Shown here piece by piece: positions 22,554 through 24,735 of a stretch of 24,735 nt of DNA; position 1 is the first letter of the stretch, and every line of letters starts with the position of its first letter. The notes beneath the pieces were generated by a model that was not told where the DNA came from, did not search any database, and saw only the letters and a program-made list of their open reading frames with translations. Origin of the DNA: RGIG5579 sp045543495. Its GTDB lineage: Bacteria > Bacillota > Clostridia > Oscillospirales > SIG627. The translations under genes were made by a program, and so were the position numbers. The stretch lies in the NCBI GenBank assembly GCA_045543495.1, contig JAZQMO010000004.1, positions 1 to 24,735 of the forward strand, written 5' to 3'.

Positions 22554-22664
22554 ACCCTTTCTCCTTGCTTTTGTCTTTTTCTCCATCCTATCACAAAAAA
22601 AGAGGAAAGGGAAGAGAAATGGAGAATTTTGTTGCGATTTTTCCATATTGTTGGTTTCTTTCCA

Positions 22665-22692
22665 TTGGATTCAAGGGGAGCCGTGCTATAAT
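22665..22692 (+). promoter_or_regulatory. Promoter of the MFS transporter gene
   Basis: -10 is consensus TATAAT (22687-22692). The best -35 is TTGGAT (22665-22670) with a 16-base spacer. The weak -35 suits activation by the divergent AraC-type protein. I could not assign a convincing promoter for the regulator itself in this intergenic stretch. Confidence 0.65.
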
Positions 22693-22719
22693 GGGTTGAA
22701 ATCAAAAAGGAGCAGCGCA

Positions 22720-24018
22720 ATGCAAAAGATCAAAGCATTTTTCAAAAAGGCAAATTATTCCTGGGTGATCCTCGGCCTGAGCTTTCTCATCGTGTTTACC
22801 AGTCTTGGCCTTTGCAGCAGCGGCAGAACCCTGTATCTCACCGCCATTACCAATGCCCTTGGACTCCCCCGAGGCGCCTTTTCTCTCAACAATACCTTCC
22901 GCTTTGCGGCCGCCGCCGTGACCAATCTCTTTTTCGGTAGATTGGTGGCTCGCTTCGGCACCAAAAAGCTCATTTGCGCAGGCTTTCTTTGCCTGATCGC
23001 CTTTGCCCTCATCAATGCCTATACCACAAGCCTTTTGGGCTTTTACATTGCGGGGATCATTTTGGGGATCGGTCTTGCCTGGACCACCACCACTATGGTC
23101 AGCACCGTCATCAATCTTTGGTGCAAGGAAAACAAAGCCACCTTCACGGGGGCCGTTTTGGCGGCCAACGGAATCGGCGGCGCCATTGCCGTGCAGATCC
23201 TCTCTCCCATTATTTTCGAAGAAGGAAACCCCTTCGGCTATCGCAAGTCCTATCTCATCGTTGCGGCGGTTTTGGCCGTGGTCCTGTTTTTGGTTTTGGT
23301 GCTGTACCGCAATCCTCCCAAGGAACAAAAGGAGGAGGTTGTCAAAAAGAAGAAAAAGGTCCGTGGAGAGGGCTGGATCGGTATGGAGTTTGAAGAGGTG
23401 ATCCGCAAGCCCTATTTTTACCTGTCCCTCTTTTGCGTTTTCCTGACCGGTATGACCCTTCAGGGGCTGGGCGGCATTGCCGTCCCTCATATGTACGATG
23501 TGGGTCTGAGCGTGGAGTTCGTTGCCCTGCTCGTCAGTGTGGGCGGTCTCATTCTCACCGGTACCAAGTTTCTCACCGGCTTCTTTTACGATCACTTGGG
23601 AATGCGCATTACCATGAACATCTGCTTTTTGGCGGCGCTCTTTTCCGTGTTTACCTTGGTTTTTGTGGAGAATTCTCTCTTTGGTCAGATCCTGTCCTGG
23701 TGCCGCACCTTCATCGGCTCTTTTGCCACCCCCTTGGATACCATTATGCTCCCCATTTTTGCGGCGGAGTTTTTCGGCAACAAGTCCTTTGACCGCACCG
23801 TCGGCATTTTCGTTTCCGTCAGTCAGGTGGGCTTTGCCGTGGGATCCCCCTTCGGCAATCTTTGCTATGACATTTTCGGCTCCTACCGTATCGCCTTTCT
23901 CGTTTTCGCCATTCTGATGGTCTTTGTGGTGATCGTTCAGCAGTTTGTTCTCTCCGCCGCCCATCGGGATCGCAAAAGGATCCTTGCTGCCGTGGAGAAG
24001 GCCCCTTCGGCCGCATAG
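22720..24018 (+). CDS. MFS transporter (OxlT/monocarboxylate-like)
   Basis: The 432-residue protein has about 12 membrane segments, with a charged central loop (KEQKEEVVKKKKKVRG) between the two six-helix halves. The loop motif GRLVARFGTKKLI after helix 2 is the MFS signature A, and its counterpart in the second half is GFFYDHLGMRITM. The pattern is nearest to oxalate/formate and monocarboxylate-type carriers, but the substrate is unknown. The ATG at 22720 is preferred over longer frames because AAGGAG lies seven bases upstream and the promoter sits inside the longer frame. It is probably regulated by the adjacent AraC-type protein. Confidence 0.9.
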   Translation: MQKIKAFFKKANYSWVILGLSFLIVFTSLGLCSSGRTLYLTAITNALGLPRGAFSLNNTFRFAAAAVTNLFFGRLVARFGTKKLICAGFLCLIAFALINAYTTSLLGFYIAGIILGIGLAWTTTTMVSTVINLWCKENKATFTGAVLAANGIGGAIAVQILSPIIFEEGNPFGYRKSYLIVAAVLAVVLFLVLVLYRNPPKEQKEEVVKKKKKVRGEGWIGMEFEEVIRKPYFYLSLFCVFLTGMTLQGLGGIAVPHMYDVGLSVEFVALLVSVGGLILTGTKFLTGFFYDHLGMRITMNICFLAALFSVFTLVFVENSLFGQILSWCRTFIGSFATPLDTIMLPIFAAEFFGNKSFDRTVGIFVSVSQVGFAVGSPFGNLCYDIFGSYRIAFLVFAILMVFVVIVQQFVLSAAHRDRKRILAAVEKAPSAA

Positions 24019-24071
24019 CTCCCGAAGAACTGTTTTTGCATATCTGCTTTATGGCAGAACCTATTGCCAAC

Positions 24072-24110
24072 AAAAAAGGACGGAGAACTTTTGAGTTCTC
24101 TGTCCTTTTT
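24072..24110. terminator. Bidirectional terminator after the MFS gene
   Basis: The 17-bp stem 24073-24089 / 24094-24110 (one G-T pair) has a TTTG loop and A6/T5 tracts. It lies 54 bases after the MFS stop. It also sits in the path of the minus-strand remnant that follows. Confidence 0.85.
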
Positions 24111-24542
24111 CTTTGGGATCTGAGTTTTTCCACGCCTTCCCGCTTCGTCTGCTTTTTGGTTTCGGCTTTTTCACGGCGAACAATGCTCTTTAGTTCATTG
24201 GACTCTTCCAATTTAGTAAGGCTCTTTTGAATCCTGTTCAGACTTTTGGAAAGACGATCCACACGATTGCGGAAAAACTCTTCGTCTTTGGCATTCCCGG
24301 AATCCACCGCAAGGGCCAATTTGCTCTCGGATGGCCTCCAGCTTCTTGACGGATGATTCGGCAAGGCTTCCGATGGCAATGGCTTCATCGGATCCCGATT
24401 TGTAAGAGGAAAGGAGCTTTTCAAAAAGGCTATTGACAAGTTTTGAATTTTTGGATATACTATTAACAAAGCCATCGAGGATGGGTACGGACACGGGGAA
24501 TTGGACCCCCTGCCTATGAGCCATCAGAATGGCTTTATTCAT
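24111..24542 (-). pseudogene. Frameshifted remnant of a coiled-coil protein gene
   Basis: The minus strand reads MNKAILMAHRQG, then FVNSISKNSKLVNSLFEKLL and SSVKKLEAIREQI in one frame. Near 24315-24330 the reading continues better in another frame: LALAVDSGNAKDEEFFRNRV, then LSKSLNRIQKSLTKLEESNE and a Lys-rich stretch. Both parts look like one helical, coiled-coil protein. After the shift there is no stop codon before the MFS gene, so the original end is also lost. The RBS is weak, and an IS element lies 53 bases upstream. I do not recognise the family. A sequencing indel is an alternative to decay. Confidence 0.5.
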
Positions 24543-24595
24543 TTCCCGATAAAAAGTTTTAGTCTAAAATATTCCATATTGAGACAGGGGTTTTT

Positions 24596-24735
24596 TGATA
24601 TGCACCCCAAAAGTTAGACACTTTTGGAGGTGCATATTTTTATGTGTAAAAAAGGTAGCAAAAATAAAGTTTATAGCGCAGAATTTAAAATAGGTGTTAT
24701 AATGGACATGCGAGAGAACCGATTAGGGTATCGAG
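24596..24735 (+). mobile_element. Left end of an IS3-family insertion sequence (continues beyond window)
   Basis: The end TGATATGCACCCC followed by AAAAGTTAGACA resembles IS3-group termini of clostridia, and a transposase orfA starts 46 bases in. The first 40 bases form a large hairpin (24598-24613 with 24621-24637, one bulged base) that includes the GGAGG of orfA. The right end is outside the window. Confidence 0.75.
24642..24735 (+). CDS. IS3-family transposase OrfA (N-terminal fragment, cut by window edge)
   Basis: Thirty-one codons are visible, including KNKVYSAEFKIGVIMDM and NRLGYR, the start of the OrfA helix-turn-helix domain that binds the IS ends. GGAGG lies 11 bases upstream, inside the terminal hairpin. 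OrfB and the frameshift site would be outside the window. Confidence 0.8.
   Translation, partial: MCKKGSKNKVYSAEFKIGVIMDMRENRLGYR

Noticed and set aside
22554..22646. Longer N-terminus for the AraC regulator
   Set aside because: No RBS at the upstream start, and the added residues are not AraC-like, while AAGGAG supports 22553.
22702..23964. 420-codon minus-strand frame
   Set aside because: Antisense shadow of the MFS transporter; low-complexity Gly/Lys/Glu-rich sequence.

Overview
The window looks like a stretch of chromosome from an anaerobic Firmicute of the class Clostridia, probably a gut-associated member of the Oscillospirales/Eubacteriales. The evidence is AGGAG-type ribosome binding sites, textbook sigma-A promoters (TTGACA, 17 bases, TATAAT), strong U-tract hairpin terminators, lipobox lipoproteins, DUF4886 and DUF6273 proteins, and a surface protein with HxYxxxCDxxCNxCGxxR repeats. 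Most genes have a moderately high GC content. One gene near 15.7-16.2 kb is clearly AT-rich. Gene calls come from reading the sequence alone; no database search was run.

Layout. From 1 to 6.9 kb, on the minus strand, a two-gene secretion operon encodes a DUF4886/SGNH-like exported protein followed by a very large exported beta-helix protein. The latter runs off the window edge inside a Cys/His-rich repeat tail. From 7.0 to 8.4 kb, nth (endonuclease III) and a small P-loop kinase are divergently transcribed. From 8.4 to 11.6 kb, a tight, overlapping operon encodes an acyl-AMP ligase, an acyl carrier protein, TrmL, a VanZ-family protein and a small membrane protein. From 11.7 to 13.5 kb lie a LacX-type aldose epimerase and a PfkB sugar kinase, whose genes overlap by 4 bases. 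From 13.6 to 15.4 kb lie glnA and two head-to-head tRNA-Val genes (GAC and CAC).

From 15.4 to 16.4 kb there is a small island-like segment behind tRNA-Val(CAC). It holds a perfect 48-bp palindrome that includes the tRNA 3' end, an array of mini-hairpins bracketed by a 16-bp near-perfect direct repeat of the tRNA 3' end, an AT-rich orphan membrane protein gene and a 40-bp tandem repeat. From 16.4 to 19.3 kb a LacI-type regulator diverges from the remnant of a GH39-like glycosidase gene, in which promoter, RBS and N-terminus are fused to the last codons, followed by an intact ceramidase-like hydrolase gene. From 19.3 to 21.8 kb a DUF6273 lipoprotein diverges from a DUF4886 lipoprotein (paralogous to the one at 4.7-6.8 kb) and a small membrane protein. 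From 21.8 to 24.0 kb an AraC regulator diverges from an MFS transporter. The window ends with a frameshifted coiled-coil remnant and the left end of an IS3-family element.

How it may fit together (inference): the left operon and the 20-21 kb lipoprotein locus both place DUF4886 SGNH-like proteins at the cell surface, which could modify acylated glycans. The two regulator-plus-hydrolase or regulator-plus-transporter pairs and the epimerase/kinase pair are carbohydrate or small-molecule utilisation modules. The least ordinary parts are the DUF4886 pair with a displaced active-site histidine, the DUF4886/beta-helix operon, and the tRNA-Val-anchored hairpin element.
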